NCBI RefSeq assembly: GCF_025717535.1
Contig: NZ_JAJIRO010000001.1
Coordinates: forward strand, 930,001-994,000
Direction of reading: 5' to 3'
Length of the DNA stretch: 64,000 nucleotides
Source of the DNA: Paucibacter sp. Y2R2-4
Lineage (GTDB): Bacteria; Pseudomonadota; Gammaproteobacteria; Burkholderiales; Burkholderiaceae_C
Below are positions 19,672 through 27,532 of this stretch, in pieces. The translations under genes and the position numbers were made by a program. Numbering within the stretch: the first letter of the stretch is position 1; every line of letters starts with the position of its first letter. The notes under the pieces were generated by a model. It saw nothing but the letters and a program-made list of their open reading frames with translations, was not told where the DNA came from and did no database searches.

Positions 19672-22254
19672 ATGTCTTCGCAATCCGATACGGCCCAGAG
19701 CCGTAGTCTACAAAGCCCCTCGCGCCGCCAAGGCTTGGCCCCGCTTGGCCATGCCCAGCAATCGCAAGGCTTTCTCAAGGCCCTGGCGCTGCCCATCACT
19801 TTGATGGCAGCACTCAGTGGCTTGGCGCAGGCCAGCCCTGGCGGGACGCTCAATACCGAGCAAACCCAGGCTCGAGCGGAGCTGCAACGCCAGGCCCTTT
19901 TGCCCACCGACCCTGGCAATATGCGGCCCGGCGAACACACCGCCAAGGTCGGGCTGCACCCAGCCCAACTGCCGCCGCGCCGCACCGACGACCTGGTGAA
20001 CTACAAGCAGCGTCTGGGCGAGACCCAAACTGACCTGCCCTTCAGCGAGCGCCCTGAATGGGCACGTGCCGCGCTGCAGGTGCAAAGCAAGAACTTGGGC
20101 GCCCTCAAGACGGCGGCTGCCGGAGCCTCCTGCTCCGGCCAAGACTTCGTCGGCAAGAGTGGCGCGGCCTTGATCAATTTTATTGACGCTGCGGACCTGC
20201 GCAACTGCATGTACCAGCTCTACTACGGCAGCGCAGCGGAGTACCGCACCGTCTTTTCTGACGCCAACATCATCAATGTCTCCAAGGCACTGAAGGCCCG
20301 CGCGGCCCAATACCCCGGCAATGACAGCAACAAGGCGATGAACTTGCTGTCCTACCTGCGCACCGCTGGGTATTGGAGTTATATGTCCACCTATGGGGAC
20401 CCGTCGAGCGGCATCCCCGCCGGCAGCCGCAGCATGATGAACGCGGCCTTATCCGCCTTGCTGCAGCTGAGCGCGTCACCGCGTTTCATGGATCAGACGG
20501 AGGACAACGCCTACTTCGTCAGCGAATTCTTCAAGACGGTCTCTTCCGGTTTTGCCAAGTCTTATGCGCCGGTCGCCCAGCGCTGGCTGAACCAAGTGCA
20601 ACCCGCCACCACCAAGATTGGCTACTGGACCAATGACGCCATCTTGGGCGCCATGAACGTGCTGTACTACGGCGAGTACCAGGCCGACTACCGGGCTTGG
20701 GCAGGAACCAAGCTCGACTACGCCCAAACGCTGAACGACTTTTTGACGCGCAATCAGTCACTGGCCGGTAGCAATGAGGGCTACCACCTGGCCAATGCCA
20801 TGGGCGAGATGATTCGCTTTGTGCAATACCCGGCCTTGCAAACGCAGGTGCGCTCGCTGGGCGTGAGCCAGCTGGCGAACTTCCCGGTCAGCCAAGACAG
20901 CACGATTGAGGTCTGGATGCGTGCTGCCGCCATGGTGGATCAATACGACGCCGATCATTGCAGCGCCTACGGCACCTGCAATGGCTACGACACGATTGCG
21001 CAGCTGAAACTGCCGATTCGCTATGCCTGCGGCAGCCAGTATGTGATTCGCGCCCAAGCGATGACGCCGGCTCAGCTGGACGGCACCTGCAGCAGCATCA
21101 GCCAGCAGACCGGCTACTTCCACACCCTGATGGGCACGCAAGCGGAACAGCCGGTGCCAGACGATCACAACAGCCGCTTGGAAGTGGTGGTGTTCGACAA
21201 CTACGACCAGTACAGCCGTTTCTCGGGCTATCTGTTTGGCAACAACACCAACAACGGCGGCATATATCTGGAGGGCGACCCCGCTGACCCGGACAACCAA
21301 GCGCGCTTCCTGGCCTACCGTGCCGACTGGCTGGCTGACTTCGAGATCTGGAACCTGAACCACGAGTTCACCCATTACCTCGATGGACGCTACAACCTGC
21401 GCGGTGCCTTCTGGGACTATCCGCTGGAACTGGGCGCTGGCGGCATCGCAAACTCGGCCGTCTGGTGGATTGAGGGCCTGGCCGAATATGTGTCTTACAG
21501 CTACCGCCGCGCCTACTACGCCGACGCCACCTCGCGCGCCCAAACCGCTCCCGAGGCGCTGAGCACCGTGTTGAAGAACACCTACAGCAGCGGCCAGACC
21601 CGTGTTTACAACTGGGGCTATTTGGCGGTGCGCTACATGCTGGAGCGCCAACCTGAGAAGGACCGCAGCTTCCTGCCCCAGATGCGCGCCGGTGACTACG
21701 CGGCCTACAGCCAGCAGATCAGCCAGATCGGCACCAGTCTTGACGGTGACTTCTCGCAGTGGCTGAGCGAATGCGTGGCCGGCGGCAAGATTGACTCGCC
21801 TCGTTGCCAGAGCCTGCGACCGGGCACCCTGCCCTTGCTCACACCGGCTGTGCTGGGGGAATGCAAGTTAGGTGCCGCCAACCGTCTGGCCAATGGCTGC
21901 GCCAAGACCCTGGCTCCTGGCGCGACGATGCAGTTCTACATCTCCGCCAGCAGCTGGCCGCAAACCATCTTCACCCTCAGCCAGGTCAGTGGCAATGCCG
22001 ACATCTATGCCAGCGCTTCTGGCTGGGCCAGCCCGAGCAGCTATGAGGTGATGGCCAGCAGCCACGGCGACAAGGTCAGCATTCAACTGCCCACCGGCCC
22101 CGGCGGCTGGAGCTATGTGACCGTGGTGCCCCGCAGCGGCTTTGCCAGTGCGACGCTGCGCGGCATGTTCAGCGACTTACCCTTCCCCGCTGGCAGCGCC
22201 CGCCTGAGCCGCAAGAGCGCCAGCCACGAAGCCGAACTCGCGACCAACCCTTGA
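19672..22254 (+). CDS. Secreted M9-family collagenase-like metalloprotease
   Basis: This 860-residue exported zinc protease resembles bacterial (Vibrio/Clostridium type) collagenases. After a signal peptide ending near GLAQA, an M9 N-terminal activator-like helical domain spans about 130-430 (NSNKAMNLLSYLRTAGYWSYM). The catalytic part contains the zinc motif HEFTH near 564-568 and a downstream Glu in WWIEGLAEYVSYSYRRAYY near 600-605. The last 130 residues resemble a PPC-type beta domain. The ATG at 19672 is preceded by AGGAGG eight bases upstream; the earlier in-frame ATG at 19618 is rejected. It lacks a PEP-CTERM tail, so it is probably secreted freely. It sits between PEP-CTERM genes. Confidence 0.88.
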   Translation: MSSQSDTAQSRSLQSPSRRQGLAPLGHAQQSQGFLKALALPITLMAALSGLAQASPGGTLNTEQTQARAELQRQALLPTDPGNMRPGEHTAKVGLHPAQLPPRRTDDLVNYKQRLGETQTDLPFSERPEWARAALQVQSKNLGALKTAAAGASCSGQDFVGKSGAALINFIDAADLRNCMYQLYYGSAAEYRTVFSDANIINVSKALKARAAQYPGNDSNKAMNLLSYLRTAGYWSYMSTYGDPSSGIPAGSRSMMNAALSALLQLSASPRFMDQTEDNAYFVSEFFKTVSSGFAKSYAPVAQRWLNQVQPATTKIGYWTNDAILGAMNVLYYGEYQADYRAWAGTKLDYAQTLNDFLTRNQSLAGSNEGYHLANAMGEMIRFVQYPALQTQVRSLGVSQLANFPVSQDSTIEVWMRAAAMVDQYDADHCSAYGTCNGYDTIAQLKLPIRYACGSQYVIRAQAMTPAQLDGTCSSISQQTGYFHTLMGTQAEQPVPDDHNSRLEVVVFDNYDQYSRFSGYLFGNNTNNGGIYLEGDPADPDNQARFLAYRADWLADFEIWNLNHEFTHYLDGRYNLRGAFWDYPLELGAGGIANSAVWWIEGLAEYVSYSYRRAYYADATSRAQTAPEALSTVLKNTYSSGQTRVYNWGYLAVRYMLERQPEKDRSFLPQMRAGDYAAYSQQISQIGTSLDGDFSQWLSECVAGGKIDSPRCQSLRPGTLPLLTPAVLGECKLGAANRLANGCAKTLAPGATMQFYISASSWPQTIFTLSQVSGNADIYASASGWASPSSYEVMASSHGDKVSIQLPTGPGGWSYVTVVPRSGFASATLRGMFSDLPFPAGSARLSRKSASHEAELATNP

Positions 22255-22262
22255 TGCAAATT

Positions 22263-22294
22263 CCAAGCCTTGGTCCCTCGGGGCCAGGGCTTGG
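22263..22294 (+). terminator. Hairpin after the collagenase gene
   Basis: CCAAGCC (22263-22269) pairs with GGCTTGG (22288-22294), with inner G/C pairing possible. There is no long T-run, so it may be a weak terminator or the leader structure of the next gene. Confidence 0.45.
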
Positions 22295-22326
22295 GTTTCA
22301 CTCACCTAACACTCCATACCCACACC

Positions 22327-22992
22327 ATGAAAATCCGCACCTTGATCGTCGCCCTGGCCACCACGGTCTTGAGCAGCCTGGCCGCTCAAGCCAGCGTCCA
22401 GGTCTTCACCTCTCAAAGCGCTTTTCAAGCCGCCAGCAGCCAGCTGGGCACCGACAGTTTTCAAGACCTGAGCGTCAATGAAGCGCTGGACGGCCCACTG
22501 TTGCGCCAAGCCGGCGGCCACTCCTACCGTGTCAGCGCCTTGGACGGCCTCGAAAACCAGTTCTACGCCACCGCAGGCGAGAACGGCGCTGTGTGGTTGG
22601 GCAGCAACCGCGTCGACGCGCACCTGCTGTTCGACAACTTCGCCAGCAATCTGCGCGCCATTGGCGGCAACTTCTTGGCCACCACCTACACCGGCGAAGC
22701 CTGGCCGGCCGCTCGGCTGACCCTGACGCTGACCGATGCCCAGGGCAGCACCACGCAAGAGCTGGACCTGAGCGGCGCCTCCAGCATTGGCTTTCTGGGC
22801 TTTGTCAGCAGCAGCCATTTGCTGAGCCTGGACATCGCGGTCTCCAGCAGCAGCCTGTCGGTCTTCCCCACGGTGGAGAACTTCCAACTGGGTATGGCCG
22901 CTGCGGTGCCTGAGCCCAGCAGCGCGGTCTTGCTGCTGGGTGGACTGCTCTTGCTGCCTGCGCTGAGGGCGCGCAAGTCAGCCACAAAGTAA
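22327..22992 (+). CDS. PEP-CTERM sorting-domain protein
   Basis: This 221-residue exported protein has the signal peptide MKIRTLIVALATTVLSSLAAQA and a beta-rich domain starting VQVFTSQSAFQAASSQLG, a pattern common in small PEP-CTERM proteins. It ends VPEPSSAVLLLGGLLLLPALRARK. The ATG at 22327 is chosen because the signal peptide begins there; an in-frame start at 22270 adds 19 residues without signal character. Function is unknown. It follows the collagenase gene on the same strand and may be coexpressed. Confidence 0.85.
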   Translation: MKIRTLIVALATTVLSSLAAQASVQVFTSQSAFQAASSQLGTDSFQDLSVNEALDGPLLRQAGGHSYRVSALDGLENQFYATAGENGAVWLGSNRVDAHLLFDNFASNLRAIGGNFLATTYTGEAWPAARLTLTLTDAQGSTTQELDLSGASSIGFLGFVSSSHLLSLDIAVSSSSLSVFPTVENFQLGMAAAVPEPSSAVLLLGGLLLLPALRARKSATK

Positions 22993-23035
22993 TCGCGCGT
23001 ACGGAAATGAACTGAGCGGAGCTGAGCTGAAAGGC

Positions 23036-23419
23036 TCAGTCCAGCCAGAACTGCATCAGCCGCATCCCGACCGCGGCTGATGCCAAGGCGCCCAGCACAT
23101 GCAAGGCTGCATGGCCTAGGGCGAGGCCATAGTGGCTGCGCTGCAAGAGCGTCAAAGACTCGGCGGAGAAGGCCGAAAAGGTGGTCAATCCGCCCAAGAA
23201 GCCGGTGACCAACAAAAGACGCAGCAGCTCATCAGGGAAGCGCCCAAACCACTGGAGCGACAGGCCGATCAAGAGGCCACCGATCACATTGACGGTGAGC
23301 GTCCCGAGTGGAAAACCGGCATAGCTGCCGTTCAGCCACAACCCCGCGCCCCAACGTGCCAGCGCCCCCAGCGCCGCCCCACCCGCCACAGCCGTGGCCT
23401 GTAGCCAAGGCATGCTCAT
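23036..23419 (-). CDS. crcB: Fluoride channel CrcB/Fluc
   Basis: This small membrane protein (127 residues, four predicted transmembrane helices) forms dimeric channels that export fluoride. Family signatures are GALARWGAGLWLN near 18, PLGTLTVNVIGGLLIG near 37 and GFLGGLTTFSAFSAE near 73, with the conserved TTFS segment and Phe residues. Its start overlaps the moaE stop by four bases (ATGA), so it is translated after moaE. No fluoride riboswitch was recognised upstream of the pair. Confidence 0.93.
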   Translation of the reverse strand: MSMPWLQATAVAGGAALGALARWGAGLWLNGSYAGFPLGTLTVNVIGGLLIGLSLQWFGRFPDELLRLLLVTGFLGGLTTFSAFSAESLTLLQRSHYGLALGHAALHVLGALASAAVGMRLMQFWLD

Positions 23420-23919
23420 GGCGCCACAAGCCCATCGGCCGCATTGTTGGAAGCCAAGCCCCAGCGCGCCAAGGCCTCGTCATCGGCCACACGAGCGTCC
23501 ACCCATTGGGCGCCCGCCGGCGTGGTTTCCTTCTTCCAAAACGGCGCCTGGGTTTTCAGATAGTCCATCAAGAACTCGCAGGCCTGAAACGCCTGGCCGC
23601 GGTGGGCCGAGGCCACCAAGACCAAAACGATTTGCTCGCAGGCCTGCAAAAGCCCCACGCGGTGAATGACGCGAGCGGCCCGGATGTCAAAGCGGGCAAA
23701 CGCGGCGTCCACCATGGCCTCGATGGCGGCCTCGGTCATGCCGGGGTAATGCTCCAGTTCCATGGCACTGACGCTTTGGCCGTGGCTGGCGTCGCGCACC
23801 GTGCCCACAAAGGCCACGACCGCCCCCACGCCGCCGTCACCAGCACGCAAGGCCTCGGTTTCGGTGGCGAGATTGAAATCCTGGGTCTGGATGCTGACTC
23901 TGGGCATAGCGTTTTTCAT
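23416..23919 (-). CDS. moaE: Molybdopterin synthase catalytic subunit MoaE
   Basis: MoaE forms a heterotetramer with MoaD and inserts sulfur into cyclic pyranopterin monophosphate to make molybdopterin. The 167-residue product has VGAVVAFVGTVRDASHG near 33, LEHYPGMTEAAIEAM near 53, RVIHRVG near 85 and the lysine-rich active-site segment YLKTQAPFWKKE near 125. The ATG at 23919 is used; the ATG at 23907 (MPRVSIQ) is equally plausible. Its partner moaD lies 9.7 kb away at 33601 rather than adjacent as in many relatives. Confidence 0.93.
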   Translation of the reverse strand: MKNAMPRVSIQTQDFNLATETEALRAGDGGVGAVVAFVGTVRDASHGQSVSAMELEHYPGMTEAAIEAMVDAAFARFDIRAARVIHRVGLLQACEQIVLVLVASAHRGQAFQACEFLMDYLKTQAPFWKKETTPAGAQWVDARVADDEALARWGLASNNAADGLVAP

Positions 23920-24063
23920 GGTCAGGGATTGTGGCACCGGGCGTGAATATGACCCATCCGGCGCATCCAAATCGCTACCGCTCGGCGTCGATACTCGCCC
24001 TTGCGGTCGCGCTGAGTAAAGTTACGTAACATGCCGACCAAACAATTGCGAGGAGACGCAGCC

Positions 24064-25146
24064 ATGGGTCTGATGGATTTCATCAAAAAGCAGTTCATAG
24101 ACATCATTCAATGGACCGAAGACGGCCAAGGCACGCTGGCCTGGCGCTTTCCCATGGCGGAGATGGAAATTCAGAACGGCGCCTCGCTGACGGTGCGCGA
24201 ATCGCAGATGGCCGTCTTCGTCAACGAGGGCACGGTGGCCGATGTCTTCGGCCCTGGCACCTACAAGCTGACGACGCAGACCCTGCCGGTGCTGACCTAT
24301 CTGAAGAACTGGGACAAGCTCTTCGAGTCGCCCTTCAAGAGCGATGTTTACTTCTTCAGCACGCGGCAACAGGTCGACCAGCGCTGGGGCACCCAGCAGC
24401 CGGTCACCATTCGCGACAAAGACTTTGGCGCGATCCGCCTGCGCGCCTTTGGCAATTTCTCTTACCGCATTGCCGAGCCCAAGCTCTTCCACACGGAGAT
24501 CTCTGGCACCCGCGAGCGCTACAGCGTCGAAGACCTGGACGGCCAGTTGCGCGGCCTGATGTTGCAACACATCAGCGATGCAGTGGCGCAAAGCGGCATC
24601 CCTTTCTTGGATCTGGCCGCCAACCAGATTGAGTTCGCCCGCCAATTGCAAGAGGCCACTGCGGCTGAGTTCGCCAAGATCGGACTCAAGCTTGAGGCTG
24701 TGACGCTGCAAAACGTGTCGCTGCCCGATGAGTTGCAAAAAATCCTCGACCAAAAGATCGGCATGGGCATGATCGGCCAGAACATGGGCCAGTTCATGCA
24801 GTACCAGACCGCGCAGGCCATCCCCAAACTGGCCGAAGGCGTGGGCCAAGGCGGCGGCAGCGGCGTGGCCGGCGATGCCATGGGCTTGGGCGCTGGCCTG
24901 GCCATGGGCCAAGTGCTGGCGCAACAGTTGCAAGGTGCCATGGCCGGTGCAGCGGGTTCTGCGGGTGCTTCAACTACAAGCGCTCCGCTGGCCGCGCCAG
25001 CCCAGCCCGCTCCACCGCTTGCTGCCCCAAGCGCCGAAGACATCATGACGCTGCTGGAAAAGCTCGGCGACCTTCGGACCAAGGGCATCCTCACCGACGA
25101 CGAGTTCGCCAGCAAAAAGGCCGAACTGCTGAAGAAGCTGGGCTAA
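24064..25146 (+). CDS. SPFH-domain protein with C-terminal SHOCT module
   Basis: This 360-residue protein is like the YdjI/'virion core' type of SPFH (band 7) proteins. The SPFH domain (about 20-235) starts with IIQWTEDGQGTLAWRFP and contains VRESQMAVFVNEGTVADVFGPG. A Gly/Ala-rich linker leads to a C-terminal SHOCT-like segment ending KLGDLRTKGILTDDEF and KKAELLKKLG. In Bacillus the homologue YdjI works with zinc-ribbon partners in a PspA-linked membrane stress response. The ATG at 24064 has GAGGAGA upstream, so the in-frame start at 24031 is rejected. It heads a gene string with DUF4178 and DUF350. Confidence 0.85.
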   Translation: MGLMDFIKKQFIDIIQWTEDGQGTLAWRFPMAEMEIQNGASLTVRESQMAVFVNEGTVADVFGPGTYKLTTQTLPVLTYLKNWDKLFESPFKSDVYFFSTRQQVDQRWGTQQPVTIRDKDFGAIRLRAFGNFSYRIAEPKLFHTEISGTRERYSVEDLDGQLRGLMLQHISDAVAQSGIPFLDLAANQIEFARQLQEATAAEFAKIGLKLEAVTLQNVSLPDELQKILDQKIGMGMIGQNMGQFMQYQTAQAIPKLAEGVGQGGGSGVAGDAMGLGAGLAMGQVLAQQLQGAMAGAAGSAGASTTSAPLAAPAQPAPPLAAPSAEDIMTLLEKLGDLRTKGILTDDEFASKKAELLKKLG

Positions 25147-25173
25147 GCCCCTTCCCCTGCGCCTTTTCCCCCT

Positions 25174-26814
25174 TTGACCGAGCAAGCCTCCACTCAACGT
25201 CGCTGGCGCGCGGCGTGCCCGAATTGCGGCGCGCCGCTTGAGTTCGCCTCGGCCGCCTCGGCCAGCGCCGTCTGCTCCTTCTGCCGCAGCAGCTTGCTGC
25301 GGGAGGGCGATGCGCTGCGCAAGATCGGCATCAGCGCCGAGCTGCTGAACGACTACTCACCGCTGCAATTGGGCGCTAGCGGCCGCTATGCGGGCGAGCC
25401 CTTCACCGTGGTCGGCCGCTTGCAATTGGGCTCGGGCGAGGCCGAGAGCATCAGCGCCGGCAACACCTGGAACGAATGGCATGCGCTGTTCGACTCCGGC
25501 CGCAGCGCCTGGCTGGCCGAAGACAACGGGCAATTCGTCATCAGCTTTGAAGCTACGCTGACCGAAACCGTTCCGCAAGCGCATGAGTTGGTCTTGGGTG
25601 ATCAAGTGCTACTGGCGGGCCAAAGCTGGCAAGTCAGTGCGCTGAGCCTGAGCCGAGTGTTGGCAGCGCAGGGCGAGTTGCCGCATCCGCCCCAAATGCA
25701 AACTGAGTTCTTGATTGCCGAACTCAGGAACGCGCAGAACGAAGTCGGCACTTTGGACTACAGCGGCGGCCCGTCGCCGCTTTGGTCGCTGGGGCGGCCG
25801 GTTCGCTTTGCCGATATGGCCATGCAGGGCTTGCGCGACGCCCAAGACAAAACCCTGGCCGCGCGCAGCCTCGCCTGCCCCAACTGCGGCGCCGCATTGA
25901 CACCCAGGCTGGGCAACTCGCTCAGCATCGTTTGCGGGCAATGCCGTGCCGTGGTGGACTTGAGTCCGGCTGACGGCGAGGCCTTGCATCACTTTGCGCA
26001 AGCGACCGGCGCCGAGGCCGGCCATGAGCCGCAAATTCCGCTCGGCCGCAGCGGTGTTTTGGCCGCCGAAGGGGGCCGAGCGCCGCTGAGCTGGCAGGTG
26101 GTGGGCTATCAAGAACGCTGCGACCTGCCCGCCCCCGGCAGTGACGATGAACAGAGCTTTTGGCGCGAATATCTCTTGTTCAACCAAGTCGAAGGCTTTG
26201 CCTTTTTGGTCGACACCGACGAAGGCTGGAGCCTGGTCCGCACCTTGACCGGCACGCCTCAGGGCAAGGGCAGCCAGGTGCAATGGCAAGGCAAGAGTTT
26301 CAAAAAGCGCTGGAGCTACGAAGCCAAGGTGACCCATGTGCTGGGTGAGTTCTATTGGCAGGTGCAGCGAGAACAGCGCGCTCAAGTGACCGATTACGAG
26401 GGCGCACTGGGCAACCCTGGCGTCGTCTTGAGTCGAGAACAAACCGAGAACGAAATCACCTGGAGCCTGGGCCGCCGCCTTGAGGCCAGCGAGGTGGCCA
26501 AAGCCTTCCGGCTGCAAGCCGATCAGATGGCCGCCCTGTCACGCGACACCCCGATGCTGAGCCTGAGCGGCAGCGATCCCCATGTCTTGCGCAATGTGCT
26601 GCTCAGCGTTTTCTTTCTGATCATGCTGCTCATCTTGCTGAAGTCATGCGCCGAGGATGATTGCCAGAGCTACAAAGACAACTACGGCGAAAGCAGCGCT
26701 GAATACGCCCAATGCAAGCGCAGCGGCGGCCCCCGCGTGCACTCGGGGGGCGGCTATGGCGGCTATGGCGGTTCTTATGGCGGCTCCGGCAGCAGCGGAG
26801 GCGGTCACAAATGA
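25174..26814 (+). CDS. Double zinc-ribbon DUF4178 membrane-anchored protein
   Basis: This 546-residue protein begins with a TTG codon. It has two CPNCGA zinc ribbons, each followed by a DUF4178-like beta domain: residues 15-37 then about 60-200, and 232-260 then about 300-460. One transmembrane helix (RNVLLSVFFLIMLLILLK, about 475-495) anchors it, and a Gly/Tyr/Ser-rich tail follows. DUF4178 proteins commonly sit near DUF350 and spermidine-synthase-like genes, as I recall including in mycobacteria. Its role is unknown; the domain pair suggests a scaffold for the SPFH protein. It follows the SPFH gene by 27 bases. No ribosome-binding site is evident, so coupling is likely. Confidence 0.82.
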   Translation: MTEQASTQRRWRAACPNCGAPLEFASAASASAVCSFCRSSLLREGDALRKIGISAELLNDYSPLQLGASGRYAGEPFTVVGRLQLGSGEAESISAGNTWNEWHALFDSGRSAWLAEDNGQFVISFEATLTETVPQAHELVLGDQVLLAGQSWQVSALSLSRVLAAQGELPHPPQMQTEFLIAELRNAQNEVGTLDYSGGPSPLWSLGRPVRFADMAMQGLRDAQDKTLAARSLACPNCGAALTPRLGNSLSIVCGQCRAVVDLSPADGEALHHFAQATGAEAGHEPQIPLGRSGVLAAEGGRAPLSWQVVGYQERCDLPAPGSDDEQSFWREYLLFNQVEGFAFLVDTDEGWSLVRTLTGTPQGKGSQVQWQGKSFKKRWSYEAKVTHVLGEFYWQVQREQRAQVTDYEGALGNPGVVLSREQTENEITWSLGRRLEASEVAKAFRLQADQMAALSRDTPMLSLSGSDPHVLRNVLLSVFFLIMLLILLKSCAEDDCQSYKDNYGESSAEYAQCKRSGGPRVHSGGGYGGYGGSYGGSGSSGGGHK

Positions 26815-26868
26815 AGCCTCAGCCCTTGCTGCAAGACCTTGCAGGCCCTCACAAACAAGGAGATCACT

Positions 26869-27093
26869 ATGAGTGGATTTGAATGGTTGCGCCCCGCCGT
26901 CGTGCTGGGCTCCATCCTCTACGCCGTCATCGGCGTCTTGGTGTTCTGGATCAGCTTCGTCATCATCGACAAGCTCACGCCCTACAAGCTCTGGGAGCAA
27001 ATCGTCGAGGAGAAAAACCTCGCACTGGCCATCGTGGTCGCGGCCATGTGCATCTCCATCGGGCAAATCGTCGCCGCGGCGATACATGGTTGA
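26869..27093 (+). CDS. DUF350 small membrane protein
   Basis: This 74-residue protein of the DUF350/YjfL family has two transmembrane helices (VVLGSILYAVIGVLVFWISF and ALAIVVAAMCISIGQIVAAA) around a short cytoplasmic KLTPYKLWEQI segment. The real start is the ATG at 26869, with AAGGAGA seven bases upstream. DUF350 genes are usually linked to membrane-stress and polyamine-type genes. It is the last gene of the SPFH-DUF4178-DUF350 string. A minus-strand gene then intervenes before the spermidine-synthase-like gene. Confidence 0.88.
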   Translation: MSGFEWLRPAVVLGSILYAVIGVLVFWISFVIIDKLTPYKLWEQIVEEKNLALAIVVAAMCISIGQIVAAAIHG

Positions 27094-27095
27094 AC

Positions 27096-27425
27096 TCAGA
27101 GTGCTGAGCCCGCCAACTCTGGTAAGCCATGAGCGCGCCGGGCGCGCTGGCATTTCTCGTCTCCGGCCACCACCTCACGACAGGCGCTGGACCTAGCGGT
27201 GTAGACGGTGCAACTGACCGATTGCCCGACCGCGCCGTGCAGGGCAAGGCAGCGCGGCTTCGCTTGGTTGGTGCCGGCCATACAGCTCAGATGCGGCGTC
27301 AGCCGCTCGGTCAATGTCGGCGGCACATCGGGCGCATCTGCCCAATAGAAAGAAACTCTGAAGCTGGCGCAACAGGCGCCACATTGCTGGCAAGGGTTGA
27401 AGGTCGGTGAGCGTTCCTGACTCAT
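27096..27425 (-). CDS. YkgJ-family cysteine cluster protein
   Basis: This 109-residue protein has FNPCQQCGACCASFRVSFYW at the N terminus, the CxxCxxCC signature of the YkgJ family (putative Fe-S or zinc binding). Other conserved positions are Cys near 48, 58, 72 and 79 (PRCLAL, SCTVY) and the SACREV motif near 80. It starts at the ATG at 27425 (MSQERSPTFNPCQ). Encoded opposite its neighbours, it separates the DUF350 and spermidine-synthase-like genes. Its function is not established. Confidence 0.78.
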   Translation of the reverse strand: MSQERSPTFNPCQQCGACCASFRVSFYWADAPDVPPTLTERLTPHLSCMAGTNQAKPRCLALHGAVGQSVSCTVYTARSSACREVVAGDEKCQRARRAHGLPELAGSAL

Positions 27426-27532
27426 GAAAAGACCGTCGATTAAACAAAAAACGGGCCGTATTTTGGCAAAACTCGGCGCCCTGCTCCGAATCAGATCAGA
27501 GCAAGCCCGTAGGGCCTGATACTTCATCCCCC

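Noticed and set aside
23920-24063. Fluoride riboswitch upstream of moaE-crcB
   Set aside because: No match to the conserved fluoride-riboswitch core was seen; crcB is translated as the second gene of the moaE unit.
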